A stretch of 64,000 nucleotides of DNA from Spirochaetota bacterium (GCA_023438065.1 JAEXRH010000016.1:1-64000), one strand, 5' to 3'; counted from the first letter of the stretch, positions 7,598 to 17,223 are shown. Numbers and translations are program-made. The notes: generated by a model from the sequence alone, not told the origin.

Positions 7598-10500
7598 TGC
7601 CCAAGAGAGAGAATATAAAGAAGGTCCTCGTCATCGGGTCGGGACCGATCATCATCGGGCAGGCGGCCGAGTTCGACTACGCCGGCACGCAGGCGTGCCG
7701 CACGCTCAAGGAAGAGGGCCTCGAGGTCGTCCTCATAAACTCCAATCCCGCGACGATCATGACCGACCGCGACATCGCGGACAAGGTCTACATCGAACCG
7801 CTCACCGTCGACACGGTCAAGAAGATCATCGAGATCGAAAAGCCGGACTCGATCCTGCCGACCCTCGGCGGCCAGACCGGGCTCAACCTCGCGATGGAGC
7901 TCGCCGATTCCGGCTGGCTCGAGAAGCGGAACGTCACCCTCCTCGGCACCACCTCGGAGACCATCAAGAAGGCCGAGGACCGGCAGGCGTTCAAGGACAC
8001 GATGGAGTCGATCGGCGAGCCGTGCATCGTATCGAAGGTCGTCACGACCTATCCCGACGCGCGCGACTTCGCCCGCGAGATCGGCTTCCCCGTCATCGTC
8101 CGCCCCGCGTACACCCTCGGCGGCACCGGCGGCGGCATCGCGATGAACGAGGGCGAGCTCGAGGAGATCGCGCCGAACGGACTCGCGCTCTCCCGCGTGG
8201 GACAGGTCCTCATCGAGAAGTGCATCTCGGGCTGGAAGGAGATCGAGTACGAGGTCATCCGCGACAGCGCCGGAAACTGCATCATCGTCTGTAATATGGA
8301 AAACTTCGACCCCGTCGGCGTCCACACCGGCGACTCGATCGTCGTCGCGCCGAGCCAGACCCTCTCGGACAAGGACCACCAGATGCTCCGCTCGAGCGCG
8401 CTCAACATCATCGGCGCGCTCGGCATCGAGGGCGGCTGCAACGTGCAGTACGCGCTCCACCCGGACTCCTCGGAGTACGCGGTCATCGAGGTCAACCCCC
8501 GCGTGAGCCGCTCCTCGGCCCTCGCGTCGAAGGCGACCGGCTACCCGATCGCGAAGGTCGCGGCGCGCATCGCGCTCGGCTACACCCTCGACGAGATCAA
8601 GAACTCCGTCACCGGGAAAACCTACGCCGCCTTCGAGCCCGCGCTCGATTACTGCGTCGTCAAAATCCCCCGCTGGCCCTTCGACAAGTTCGTGAACGCG
8701 AAGCGGAAGCTCGGGACGCAAATGCAGGCGACCGGCGAGGTCATGGCGATCAGCTACTCCTTCGAGGGCGCGCTCATGAAGGCCGTCCGCTCGCTCGAGC
8801 AGAACATCCACTCCCTCTGGCACCGGAAGTTCGCCGCGATGACCACGGACGAGCTCATGAAGCGGATCACCGAGAAGGTCTCGGACGAGCGCCTCTTCGA
8901 GATCTCGGAGCTCATGCGGCGCGGGACGAGCGCGAAGGTCATCCACGACATCACGAAGATCGACTACTGGTTCCTCGACCGGATCAGCCACATCCTCGAC
9001 ATCGAAAAGAGAATCTCCTTCGGCGCGAAGGACTACGACACCCTCATGGAGGCGAAGGTCGCGGGATTCCCCGACCGCGAGATCGCGCGGCTTCTCAACG
9101 TCGACGAGAAGGAGATCCGGTATCTCAGGAAGCGGCTCAACATCGTTCCCGCCTACAACATGGTCGATACCTGCGCGGGCGAGTTCGAGGCCGTCACGCC
9201 CTACTTCTACTCGAACTACAACGCGACGAACGAGGCGCTCGACGAGGAGTTCTCGCGCCACGTCGCCTCGGGCGCGCATTCCGGCTCCGCCGCCCACGCG
9301 AAGAAAGCGCCCCCCGCGAACAAGGGCAAGGTTCTCGTCCTCGGCTCCGGCCCCATCCGGATCGGGCAGGGCATCGAGTTCGACTACTGCTCCGTCCACT
9401 CCGTGTGGGCGCTCAAGGAACTCGGCTACGAGACGATCATCGTGAACAACAACCCCGAGACCGTCTCCACCGACTTCGACATCTCCGACAGACTCTACTT
9501 CGAGCCCCTCACCCCGGAGGACGTCGAGAACATCATCGAGAACGAGCGCCCCGTCGGCGCGGTCGTGCAGTTCGGAGGCCAGACGGCGATCAAGCTCACG
9601 AAGGCAGTATCCGCGATGGGAGTCCCGATACTCGGCACGAGCGCGAAGGACGTCGACCGCGCCGAGGACCGCGAGCTTTTCGACCAGGTCCTCGAGACGA
9701 CCGAGATCCCGCGCGCCGCGGGCAAGACCGTATTCACGACCGAGGAGGCGCTCAAGGCCGCGCGCGAGCTCGGCTACCCCGTCCTCGTCCGCCCGAGCTA
9801 CGTCCTCGGCGGCCAGGGCATGGAGATCGCCTACCGCGACTCGGACGTCGAGGAGTTCATGGCGATCATCAACCTCATCCAGCAGGAGAACCCGATCCTC
9901 GTCGACAAGTATATCGAGGGAACCGAAACAGAGGTCGACGCCGTGTGCGACGGCACCGACATCCTCATCCCGGGAATCATGGAGCACGTCGAGCGGACGG
10001 GCATTCACTCGGGCGACTCGATATCGGTGTACCCCGCGCCGAACCTCACGAAAGCGCAGAAAGACAAGATCGCGGACTACTCGGCGCGGCTCGCGAAGGA
10101 GCTCCACGTCATCGGGCTCATCAACATCCAGTTCATCGCGAAGGGAGAGGATATCTTCGTCATCGAGGTGAACCCGCGCTCGAGCCGCACGGTGCCGTAC
10201 ATCAGCAAGGTCACCGGGGTCCCGATCGTCGACCTCGCGACGCGGTGCATGTTCGGCGAGAAGCTCAAGGACATGGGCTTCGGCACCGGACTCTACAAGG
10301 AGTCCCCGTACAGCGCCGTCAAGATGCCGGTCTTCAGCTTCGAGAAGCTCTACGGCGTCGAGACCGCGCTCGGTCCCGAGATGAAGTCGACGGGCGAGTC
10401 GCTCGGCATCGCGCGGAACTGGGCCGACGCGCTCTACAAGGGCTTCCGCGGCTGCGGCATCAAGATAAGGACGAACGCGCAAGGGAAGGGCACGATCGCG

Positions 10501-10884
10501 GTGAGCTTCCGGGAGCGGGACTACGCCGAGGCGCTCCCGATCGTGAAGCGCTACGCGGAAGCCGGGTTCGACATCGTCGGTACCGAGGGAACGGCCGAGT
10601 ACCTCAACGCCCACGGCGTGAAGGCCGCGAAGATCAACCGGCCGTCCGAGCCCTCGCCGAACATCATCGACGCGCTCCAGAAGGGCGAGCTCACCCTCGT
10701 CATCAACACCCCGACGCGCGGACGGGACAAGGCGCGCGACGGTTTCAGGATCAGGCGCGCCGCGGTCGAGCATAACTGCGCCTGCCTTACCTCGCTCGAC
10801 ACGGCTTCCGCCTTCGCGGGCTGCCTCGAGCGCGGCGTCGGCCAGGTGCTCGAGCCGCTCGATATCGTCGAGATATTCAGATAA
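7597..10884 (+). CDS. carB: Carbamoyl-phosphate synthase, large subunit
   Basis: Protein of 1095 residues, close to the normal size of about 1070. It contains two homologous ATP-grasp synthetase halves, each opening with the family sequence GSGPI-I-GQ (residues 13 onwards, and near 582), a central oligomerisation segment, and a C-terminal MGS-type allosteric domain where effectors bind. AAGGAG lies seven bases before the ATG. A low-complexity Ala/His/Lys linker (near residues 555-575) joins the halves and probably accounts for the extra length. Cytoplasmic; works with CarA in pyrimidine and arginine synthesis. Confidence 0.97.
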   Translation: MPKRENIKKVLVIGSGPIIIGQAAEFDYAGTQACRTLKEEGLEVVLINSNPATIMTDRDIADKVYIEPLTVDTVKKIIEIEKPDSILPTLGGQTGLNLAMELADSGWLEKRNVTLLGTTSETIKKAEDRQAFKDTMESIGEPCIVSKVVTTYPDARDFAREIGFPVIVRPAYTLGGTGGGIAMNEGELEEIAPNGLALSRVGQVLIEKCISGWKEIEYEVIRDSAGNCIIVCNMENFDPVGVHTGDSIVVAPSQTLSDKDHQMLRSSALNIIGALGIEGGCNVQYALHPDSSEYAVIEVNPRVSRSSALASKATGYPIAKVAARIALGYTLDEIKNSVTGKTYAAFEPALDYCVVKIPRWPFDKFVNAKRKLGTQMQATGEVMAISYSFEGALMKAVRSLEQNIHSLWHRKFAAMTTDELMKRITEKVSDERLFEISELMRRGTSAKVIHDITKIDYWFLDRISHILDIEKRISFGAKDYDTLMEAKVAGFPDREIARLLNVDEKEIRYLRKRLNIVPAYNMVDTCAGEFEAVTPYFYSNYNATNEALDEEFSRHVASGAHSGSAAHAKKAPPANKGKVLVLGSGPIRIGQGIEFDYCSVHSVWALKELGYETIIVNNNPETVSTDFDISDRLYFEPLTPEDVENIIENERPVGAVVQFGGQTAIKLTKAVSAMGVPILGTSAKDVDRAEDRELFDQVLETTEIPRAAGKTVFTTEEALKAARELGYPVLVRPSYVLGGQGMEIAYRDSDVEEFMAIINLIQQENPILVDKYIEGTETEVDAVCDGTDILIPGIMEHVERTGIHSGDSISVYPAPNLTKAQKDKIADYSARLAKELHVIGLINIQFIAKGEDIFVIEVNPRSSRTVPYISKVTGVPIVDLATRCMFGEKLKDMGFGTGLYKESPYSAVKMPVFSFEKLYGVETALGPEMKSTGESLGIARNWADALYKGFRGCGIKIRTNAQGKGTIAVSFRERDYAEALPIVKRYAEAGFDIVGTEGTAEYLNAHGVKAAKINRPSEPSPNIIDALQKGELTLVINTPTRGRDKARDGFRIRRAAVEHNCACLTSLDTASAFAGCLERGVGQVLEPLDIVEIFR

Positions 10885-10897
10885 CGCGCCATCGCCG

Positions 10898-10928
10898 GCG
10901 GGACTCTTCGGAGTCCCGCTTTTTTTTT
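10898..10928 (+). terminator. Intrinsic terminator of carAB with UUCG loop
   Basis: GCGGGACTC (10898-10906) and GAGTCCCGC (10911-10919) pair perfectly around a TTCG tetraloop, followed by nine T. A very strong terminator separating carAB from the AraC gene. Confidence 0.92.
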
Positions 10929-10959
10929 GCCGGGGCCGTCTCGCGATCCCGCGCCCGTC

Positions 10960-10989
10960 TTGCCGGCGACGGGGAGATCGGACTATACT
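10960..10989 (+). promoter_or_regulatory. Promoter of the AraC-family gene
   Basis: TTGCCG (10960-10965), 18-bp spacer, TATACT (10984-10989). The start of transcription would be near 10996, just before the G-rich ribosome-binding stretch. Confidence 0.55.
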
Positions 10990-11009
10990 CGCGGGTATGG
11001 GGGGGGAAA

Positions 11010-11903
11010 ATGATGGTCGAGCGGGAGGCGCGGACGAGCCGGTCGATAGGCTTTATCGAGCGGAACCTCAAGAAACGCGTGACCGTCGAGGACATCGCGC
11101 GCGACGCGGATTACTCGCCCTGGCATTTCCAGCGTCTCTTTCGCGACGAGACGGGTTTCAACGTGAAGGACTACTGCAGGAAGCGAAAGCTCGCGGCCGC
11201 GGCCCGAGAACTCGCGGAACGGGATCGTAACGTTCTCGACGTGGCGCTCGATTACGGCTTCGCTCACGAACAGTCGTTTATCAGGGCTTTCGAGCGGGAG
11301 TTCGGCGTTTCTCCCGGCGCGTTCAAGAGACGGGGGATCCCGATCGGGATAACCCCCCGGATTCTTCCGCGACCCCATACCGCACGCGCGATCGGGCAAA
11401 GGACGACGCGCGGTCCAGTCAGCCATTATTATCGCCCCGCGAGAACCATCGTCGGCCCGCGCGTGTATTTCCGCTTCCGCGAGGCGGAGGAGAACTCCTG
11501 TACCGTTCGCGTGAAACGCGACTTTTTGCGGAGGACAGAGGGACTCTGGAGTCCCGGGGAGGAGCTTTATTCCTACGTCCTATTGGTCCCGGGTGACTCG
11601 CAAGGCGCGTGGTTCGCGCTCGGTTACGACGCGGCCTCGTGGAAAGGCCCCTTTACGGGCTTTGACGCGACCGCCATACCGGGCCATTTCGCGGCGAGCC
11701 TCGACGTCACCGGCGCGCCGCCGTTAAGCCGCCTCGGCGTCCTCGACGTCTCGGCGCAATACGCCCGGCTTAACGGCTACGGGCCGGGCCCCGGTTTCCG
11801 CGCGATCGACTCGTTCAACTATACCGTCCTCGTTCCCGAGGCAATCTCGCGGACCGCCTCCCGTTTCAGCGTCAACCTTCCCGTCGAGGAAGCTGGCGAA
11901 TAA
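11010..11903 (+). CDS. AraC-family regulator with C-terminal effector-binding domain
   Basis: Transcription regulator of 297 residues built in the MarA/Rob order: an N-terminal double helix-turn-helix (about residues 8-108, containing DIARDADYSPWHFQRLF and VALDYGFAHEQSFIRAF) followed by a C-terminal domain of about 160 residues resembling the GyrI/effector-binding fold. Rob-like regulators of this order usually sense small molecules. It starts at one of two adjacent ATG codons after a G-rich stretch. It is alone in its transcription unit and the neighbouring genes do not reveal its target. Confidence 0.85.
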   Translation: MMVEREARTSRSIGFIERNLKKRVTVEDIARDADYSPWHFQRLFRDETGFNVKDYCRKRKLAAAARELAERDRNVLDVALDYGFAHEQSFIRAFEREFGVSPGAFKRRGIPIGITPRILPRPHTARAIGQRTTRGPVSHYYRPARTIVGPRVYFRFREAEENSCTVRVKRDFLRRTEGLWSPGEELYSYVLLVPGDSQGAWFALGYDAASWKGPFTGFDATAIPGHFAASLDVTGAPPLSRLGVLDVSAQYARLNGYGPGPGFRAIDSFNYTVLVPEAISRTASRFSVNLPVEEAGE

Positions 11904-11976
11904 GCGCACGAAAAGTTCATTATCATCCCCGGCAAGAGGATACCGTATCGCCATCACGATTCGTTTGGAGGATACG

Positions 11977-13146
11977 ATGAGACCTGTCCGCGACTTCCTC
12001 GCGCTTTCGAGTGCCGCCCTCGCGCTCGCCGGTTGCCGCCCGGCGCCCGCGGTTACCCTCACCCCCGACGACGCGACGACCCTTTCGGGCTGCGTCGTGA
12101 CCTTCCGGGCGAGCGTCGAGCCCGCGGGAGACACGGGTACGTTCTCGTGGTTCGTCGACGGCGAGCGGCTCCCCGGCGAGAGCGGCGACTCGGCGAATAT
12201 CACGGCGCGAGCCGACGGGAAGGCCGCGTTTACCGTCTCGGTCCGCTACGCGCGCGGACTCGCCCGCGCGGGGGCGACCGCGAGCGTCAGGGTGGAACCC
12301 GTCCCGTTTCGCGACCCGCGCGAGAGCGGACTCTCGTTCTCGGAACGGCCCGTCATCGCCCGCGAGGAAAATCAGCTCGTCGATCCGGGGGCGATGGTAA
12401 TCGACGGTCAAAGAACGCTGACCGTCTATAACGCGATCGCGCGCGGCAACGAGATTCACTTCGGGTACGCCGAATCGGAAGACGGCCGCTCGTGGAACCG
12501 GGCGACCTCCGCCTCGGCGCCGCTTCTCGACAAGGCGCGCGTCGCTACAGCCATCGGCGCGACGCCGAGCAACATACACGCGAAAACCCTGCGAAGGGAA
12601 GGCGACGGCTGGGCGCTCTATTTCACCGCGGCGAACGCCGGGGACTATTTCTTCGGAAACGTCTTCCGCGCGACGGCGAACGAGCCCTCGGGCCCCTGGA
12701 CGGTACGCCCGGAACCGTGCTTTCCCGGCGCCAGGGAATCGTGGTTCGCCGGGAATCTCGGATTGCCGCAGGTATTCGACGCTGACTCAGGCGGTTTGCG
12801 CATGTATTGCGCGACGCGCGCAGGGGGTCTCGTCGCCGCCGAGTCGACGGGCGCGGGTCGGTTCGTCGTGACGGGACCGGAGATCCCCGGCGTATTCCAT
12901 CCGGCTATCGCGAAGACCGCGTGGGGCTGGGTCATGGTCTCCGAGGCGAAAATCTACCTCAGCCTCGACGGACGCTCCTGGCATCGATACGGACACGATC
13001 TGTATACCCCCAAAGACCTCGAGGATCGAGGGATCGAAACCATCGTCATCACGTCCCTCGTCGAGCGCGACGGGGTATACCGGTACTACGTCGAGGGAAT
13101 GTCCGATTCCCGATCCGACGTCTGGCTCGTCGGCTGGGGAGACTGA
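11977..13146 (+). CDS. Lipoprotein with Ig-like domain and glycosidase-type beta-propeller
   Basis: Protein of 389 residues with a lipoprotein signal (LALAGC near residue 20). After the anchor comes an Ig/PKD-like segment of about 80 residues (TLTPDDATTLSGCVVTF). The rest resembles the five-bladed propeller of GH43/GH32-type proteins, with repeated Trp/Gly/Asp blade motifs (GYAESEDGRSWNRA, YLSLDGRSWHRYG). I could not assign catalytic acids, so it may be a binding protein. The ATG at 11977 is chosen because GGAGG lies five bases upstream; a TTG three codons earlier falls inside that site. No operon partner is evident. Confidence 0.6.
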   Translation: MRPVRDFLALSSAALALAGCRPAPAVTLTPDDATTLSGCVVTFRASVEPAGDTGTFSWFVDGERLPGESGDSANITARADGKAAFTVSVRYARGLARAGATASVRVEPVPFRDPRESGLSFSERPVIAREENQLVDPGAMVIDGQRTLTVYNAIARGNEIHFGYAESEDGRSWNRATSASAPLLDKARVATAIGATPSNIHAKTLRREGDGWALYFTAANAGDYFFGNVFRATANEPSGPWTVRPEPCFPGARESWFAGNLGLPQVFDADSGGLRMYCATRAGGLVAAESTGAGRFVVTGPEIPGVFHPAIAKTAWGWVMVSEAKIYLSLDGRSWHRYGHDLYTPKDLEDRGIETIVITSLVERDGVYRYYVEGMSDSRSDVWLVGWGD

Positions 13147-13257
13147 GCGTCGGTACCCGGCGCGATCGACTCGATCGGCGGGCGGGGATAGCCGCTCGCC
13201 GGGATAACCGCGCGCTCGCCTGGCGGCCGGGGGATTTGTCGGCTACACTTAACGGTA

Positions 13258-14259
13258 ATGGACAACATACTCGACGACCGGATACACATCGGCATTTCGG
13301 CCTGCCAATTCGGCGGCAGGGTACGCTATAACGGGAAGGGACTCGACGCGACGCGCTTCCTCGGGCGCGAGCGGGCCGACTTCATTTGGCATCCCCTGTG
13401 CCCGGAGGTCATGAGCGGGATGGGCGTTCCCCGGAACCCGGTGAGCCTCCGGAGCGGAACGGGAGACGATTTTTGGGCGGGCAAGGCCGACGTCAAGTCG
13501 CGCGACGGGGAAACCATGAACGAGTGGCTCCGTCTCGGTTGCGAGGCATGCCTTTCCTCGCTCAGGCGATCTGGGGTCATGGTCTTCGTCTTCATGGAGG
13601 GAAGCCCCTCGTGCGGCGTCTACCGAACCTCGCTCAAGAACAAACGACTCGGCCACCCGCCGGGGATCTTCGGCTCGCTCCTCCTCCGCGAGGGCTTTTT
13701 CGTCATACCGTCGCCGGATCTCCAAAGCCCCATTCGCTGGTGGGATTGGCGAAGACGCATGTTCGCCTTCGTCTGGCTTTCGGGTAAAGCCTTCGGCGCG
13801 CCGCGGGAAATCGTCGAGTGCTGGCACATCCTGAAATTCCTTTGCCAGGAACTCGAGCGATCGGAAGCCGACGACATCGGGCGAACGATAGCCGACCTCA
13901 AGGCGTTACCGGCAAGCGAGTATCCCGCGCTCAAACGGCGCATCCTCGACCTCCTGAGAATGCCGTCGGATATCCGCAACATCAAGCAATCGCTCTGGAA
14001 GCACTACGCGTTCCTCAGGAAGAAATACGGCCTCGAATCCGACCTCGTTTCCATGCCGAGCGACGAACGGGGCGTCACTCGCGTGGCATCCGAGCTCCTT
14101 TCCCTCGAGATCCTCACGTCGCGGGAAGGTCGTCTCTTCGGCGCCGTTCCCGTGCACTACCGGCGAGGAGACGAGACGGCGACGACGGACGAAGCGGACC
14201 TTGCGAACGAGGCGGATCGGACCGACGACGACAGCGTCGGCGAACGCGGCGGTACGTGA
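13258..14259 (+). CDS. DUF523 and DUF1722 fusion protein
   Basis: Cytoplasmic protein of 333 residues. The N-terminal part (about residues 8-150) is DUF523, with its Cys-containing motifs: an early ISAC, then LCPEVMSGMGVPR and SPSCG. The C-terminal part (about residues 165-290) resembles DUF1722. The conserved cysteines suggest a metal or 2-thiouracil-desulfidase-like chemistry, but the function is not established. The last 35 residues are an acidic, low-complexity tail. No Shine-Dalgarno sequence is visible; a TACACT -10 (13244-13249) lies only eight bases before the ATG, so the mRNA may be leaderless. Confidence 0.75.
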   Translation: MDNILDDRIHIGISACQFGGRVRYNGKGLDATRFLGRERADFIWHPLCPEVMSGMGVPRNPVSLRSGTGDDFWAGKADVKSRDGETMNEWLRLGCEACLSSLRRSGVMVFVFMEGSPSCGVYRTSLKNKRLGHPPGIFGSLLLREGFFVIPSPDLQSPIRWWDWRRRMFAFVWLSGKAFGAPREIVECWHILKFLCQELERSEADDIGRTIADLKALPASEYPALKRRILDLLRMPSDIRNIKQSLWKHYAFLRKKYGLESDLVSMPSDERGVTRVASELLSLEILTSREGRLFGAVPVHYRRGDETATTDEADLANEADRTDDDSVGERGGT

Positions 14260-14265
14260 CCGGCC

Positions 14266-14291
14266 CGGTAACGGGAGGCAAACCGTTACCG
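14266..14291. other. Hairpin between convergent genes
   Basis: CGGTAACG (14266-14273) pairs with CGTTACCG (14284-14291). It lies between the ends of the DUF523 gene and the convergent SDR gene and has no T tract, so it may only protect or pause the two 3' ends. Confidence 0.4.
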
Positions 14292-15071
14292 CATCAGCGA
14301 CCCGGCCAAACGGGCGGCGAGCGTCCGGGGGAAAAAGCGCGTCATGAAGGCGTTCGCGCGGTTGAGAAAGCCGGGCGTATAGACCGCGCGCCGGGCGAAG
14401 AGCGCGCGAAGGGCGCCGCGCGACACGCGAGCGCTTTTCATCATGCTCATCCGCTGGAACGCGGAAAGCTTTTCCTGATCGGCGGCGTCGAAGAAGGCGG
14501 TTTCGGTGACGCCGGGGCAGAGCACGGTGACGCTGACCCCGCTTCCCGCGAGCTCGACCCGCGAGGCGATGCCGTAACTGAGCACGAAGGCCTTCGCCGC
14601 GCCATAGGTCGCGTAGAGGGGACAGGGCTGAAACGCCGCGATCGAGGCGGTCTCGAGAATGTACCCCTTCCCTCGCGCGCGCATCCGCGCCGAGAACGCG
14701 CGCGTCAGGTGTACGAGCGCCTTTACGTCGAGGTCGAGCATCGCCTCCTCGCGCGCGGGATCGGTCCCGTCGAAGGTTCCGTACAGCCCGACCCCCGCGT
14801 TGTTGACGAGGGTCTCGACGTCAAGGCTCGCGGTCGCGTCGATGAGCCGGTCCCGAAAGCCTTTATCCGCGAGATTTCCCGCGATCGTCATCACCTCGAC
14901 TCCCGCCGCGCGTTTCCCGATCTCGGCCTTGAGCCGATCGAGCTCATCGCCGCGGCGCGCGGTGACCACGAGATTGTAGCCCCGATCCGCGAGCAGCCGC
15001 GCGAAATCCGCGCCCATCCCGCTCGATGCCCCCGTGACGAGGGCCCACGTTCCTTTCCTGGTTATTGTCAT
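14286..15071 (-). CDS. Short-chain dehydrogenase/reductase
   Basis: Classical SDR of 261 residues that oxidises or reduces a small substrate with NAD(P). Visible motifs are the nucleotide-binding TGASSGMG (about residue 13), NNAG, and the catalytic Y-x3-K in YGAAK preceded by a serine. The C terminus carries a hydrophobic/basic extension. AAGGAG stands upstream of the ATG at 15071. It is divergent from a TetR gene, and both promoters overlap the same palindrome, so it is almost certainly the regulator's target. The inducer and substrate are unknown. Confidence 0.88.
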   Translation of the reverse strand: MTITRKGTWALVTGASSGMGADFARLLADRGYNLVVTARRGDELDRLKAEIGKRAAGVEVMTIAGNLADKGFRDRLIDATASLDVETLVNNAGVGLYGTFDGTDPAREEAMLDLDVKALVHLTRAFSARMRARGKGYILETASIAAFQPCPLYATYGAAKAFVLSYGIASRVELAGSGVSVTVLCPGVTETAFFDAADQEKLSAFQRMSMMKSARVSRGALRALFARRAVYTPGFLNRANAFMTRFFPRTLAARLAGSLMR

Positions 15072-15081
15072 TTTCCGCTCC

Positions 15082-15151
15082 TTGAGTCGAACTCGTAGGT
15101 GTACTATAATGACTGTAAGTCATTAAGTCAAGTTAATGACCCGGAGTCATT
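15082..15151. promoter_or_regulatory. Divergent SDR/TetR promoters with two operators
   Basis: Plus strand: TTGAGT (15082-15087), 17 bp, TATAAT (15105-15110). Minus strand: TTGACT (15131-15126), 17 bp, TATAGT (15108-15103). The two -10 elements overlap back to back. Two 17-bp palindromes share AATGACNNNNAGTCATT: 15108-15124 covers both promoters, and 15135-15151 covers the TetR ribosome-binding site up to its ATG. Centres are 27 bp apart. This is the layout of an autorepressed divergent pair. Confidence 0.8.
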
Positions 15152-15781
15152 ATGAAACGAGCCCAGAAACCGGAACAAAAAGACATGAGGCGGCGCGCCA
15201 TCCTCGACACGGCGCGGGCCTTCCGCAAAACCCGCGACTTTCGCGCGCTCAAGCTTCAGGAGATCGCGGACGCGCTCGGCCTCGCCAAGGGCACGCTGTA
15301 TCGCTATTTCCCGACGAAGCAGGATCTCTTCATGGAACTCTACCGGGAGGATTTATCGGAATGGCTCGACTCATGGCGTGGCGGGGAAAGCGTTTACCCG
15401 ATCGGGATCGAGGAAGTGGCCCGCCGATGGACGGAGACGCTCGCGGCCCGGGACGATCTCGCGCGGATGATCGCGAGCCTCCACGCCGACATCGAGGCCG
15501 ATCTCTCCGACGAGGGAATCCTCGCCCTCAAGCGTTTCATGCGCGACTTCCTCATCGAAGCCGGCTCCGCGCTCGAGCGGCTTGCCCCGAAAACGGCAGG
15601 ACACGGGACGGAGATCATCCTCGCGCTCTACGTCGTGATTCAGGGAACGTCCGCGCTCTCGTTCCCGCCCGCGCGCGTGAGCGCGGTCATCGAGCGCGCC
15701 GACGACCTCGCCCTCTTCCGCTTCGACTTCGCCGCGCTTTTCGCGCCGCTCCTCGAGCGCATCGTCGCGCCCTATCGATAG
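15152..15781 (+). CDS. TetR-family repressor of the divergent SDR gene
   Basis: Regulator of 209 residues. The N-terminal helix-turn-helix is clear (about residues 12-60, with LQEIADALGLAKGTLYRYF and the following KQDLFMELY). The remainder is a helical ligand-binding domain without recognisable subfamily features. Its start codon touches operator 15135-15151, and it faces the SDR gene across shared promoters, which indicates autorepression plus control of the SDR. Confidence 0.9.
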   Translation: MKRAQKPEQKDMRRRAILDTARAFRKTRDFRALKLQEIADALGLAKGTLYRYFPTKQDLFMELYREDLSEWLDSWRGGESVYPIGIEEVARRWTETLAARDDLARMIASLHADIEADLSDEGILALKRFMRDFLIEAGSALERLAPKTAGHGTEIILALYVVIQGTSALSFPPARVSAVIERADDLALFRFDFAALFAPLLERIVAPYR

Positions 15782-15829
15782 CGCGCGATCCTTGCGCCGA
15801 AACGCGGATCCCGCTTCCGGGGACGATCC

Positions 15830-16951
15830 TTAGCGCGAGCCGCGCTTTCGCTCGAGCATTCGCCCGTCGGCGAGCTCGATGAGCCGCTTCATGTTCGTGC
15901 CGTCCGCGGGATAGACCGCGACGCCCGCGCTCGCGCCGACGGTGACGACGGCGTCGCCGATGTCTATCGGACGCACGACGCTTTCGATGATCCGTTCGGT
16001 CAGGTGCTCCGCGATCAACAGGACGTCCCCTTCCCCCTCGTCGACCGAAAGCGCGACGAGAAATTCGTCGCCCCCGATTCGCGCGACGAGGTCCTTATCC
16101 CGCACCGCTTCCTTGAGCCGGATCGCGACCTCCTTGAGGACGGTGTCGCCCGCGTCATGACCCCACCGGTCGTTGATCGGCTTGAAGCGATCGAGGTCGA
16201 AGTACACGACGGCGATCGAGGACCCGGAATGCGCCGCTGCCGGGATAGTCCGCTCGAACCAGGGCTCGAGCGCGCGGCGGTTCGAGAGGCCGGTGAGGTT
16301 ATCGCTCATGGACAGGCGTTCGCTTTCCCGGTAATTCTCGTAGACGTCGCGCTGGTTCTTGAGAAGCCGCGAAATAGTGCCGGGAACGAAAAGCATGAGT
16401 AGACCAGAGAGGGTCACGTAGAGCGTCCGATATACCTGTCCCGGAATATCCGCGCTCACGATGCGGGAGGCGATCTCGGGATCGAAGCGGGGATACGCGT
16501 ACGCGAAAAGGGCGTTCATCGTCACGACGGAAAGCGCCGTCGCGTAGACGATGAGCCGGCGGTCAAGCCTGAGCGAGGCGAGAAAGATCACGGAGGGATA
16601 GAGAAGGAGCGCGGCGGTCGTCGCCGGGACGAAGGGCGTGGTAAAGACCGTGTCGACCGTGTTGTAAAAGGTCAGACCCATCACGTCGATGGATACCGAG
16701 AGGTACCGGACCCACGGATAGGCGCGGCGCTTCCTGATCATGGGCCAAAGAACGAGATTATAGGAGACCGGAACGACCGAAAGGAGCATTCCATAGAGCC
16801 CCGCGCGATGCCCCTGGTAAAAGAACACGACGGCCGCGAGAGCGGAAACGACACCGTAGAGGATCCACCGGAATACCCAGGCGACCCGTTCTCCGCGGAT
16901 GCTTTCCCCGTCGAGCAATGTTTGGTACACGTCCATGGTCGTTACAGTCAT
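15830..16951 (-). CDS. Membrane-bound diguanylate cyclase (GGDEF)
   Basis: Protein of 373 residues that should make cyclic di-GMP from two GTP. Six hydrophobic spans occupy about residues 28-195 as an N-terminal sensory membrane domain. The GGDEF domain follows (about residues 215-370) with an intact GGDEF signature at 293-297, the DxD-type metal-binding region (FDLDRF), and the RxxD inhibitory site RDKD at 284-287, so product inhibition is expected. No EAL domain is present. An upstream -10 TATACT (16987-16982) with a weak -35 could drive it. Confidence 0.92.
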   Translation of the reverse strand: MTVTTMDVYQTLLDGESIRGERVAWVFRWILYGVVSALAAVVFFYQGHRAGLYGMLLSVVPVSYNLVLWPMIRKRRAYPWVRYLSVSIDVMGLTFYNTVDTVFTTPFVPATTAALLLYPSVIFLASLRLDRRLIVYATALSVVTMNALFAYAYPRFDPEIASRIVSADIPGQVYRTLYVTLSGLLMLFVPGTISRLLKNQRDVYENYRESERLSMSDNLTGLSNRRALEPWFERTIPAAAHSGSSIAVVYFDLDRFKPINDRWGHDAGDTVLKEVAIRLKEAVRDKDLVARIGGDEFLVALSVDEGEGDVLLIAEHLTERIIESVVRPIDIGDAVVTVGASAGVAVYPADGTNMKRLIELADGRMLERKRGSR

Positions 16952-17223
16952 CGGTTGCCTTAAAATTCAGGTTGCAGGGTAAGTATAGTCTATCTGACGT
17001 TTTTTTGGAAAGGAAGGGCCCGGGAAGGGAAAACCTTTTACTCCGTAAAAGGTTGCCTTTCCCGGATGGCTTGCGTATCACGATACTATCGCCCGGTATC
17101 CGATCATCCCGCATCATTAAATGTATATTTTTCGATTTTTCCGGAGTTAATCGCATATTTATGCATCAATCACCTTGATTATTGTTGGCCTTTCCGCTAC
17201 CTTGATGTCATCAGTGAAGCAAT
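16952..17223. other. AT-rich divergent intergenic region with long hairpin
   Basis: Between the GGDEF gene and the asnB leader. It contains the GGDEF -10 (16982-16987) and a long near-perfect hairpin at about 17025-17071 whose core is AACCTTTTA/TAAAAGGTT around a CTCCG loop, flanked by CCGGGAAGGG/CCTTTCCCGG. There is no T tract on either strand, so it is not a normal terminator. A weak forward promoter, TTGATT (17175-17180), 17 bp, TACCTT (17198-17203), could start the asnB leader. Confidence 0.45.

Noticed and set aside
7507..10773. A 1088-codon open frame on the minus strand opposite carB
   Set aside because: High GC with strong codon bias creates long antisense frames; carB is certain and the antisense protein is a low-complexity Asp/Arg/Leu string.
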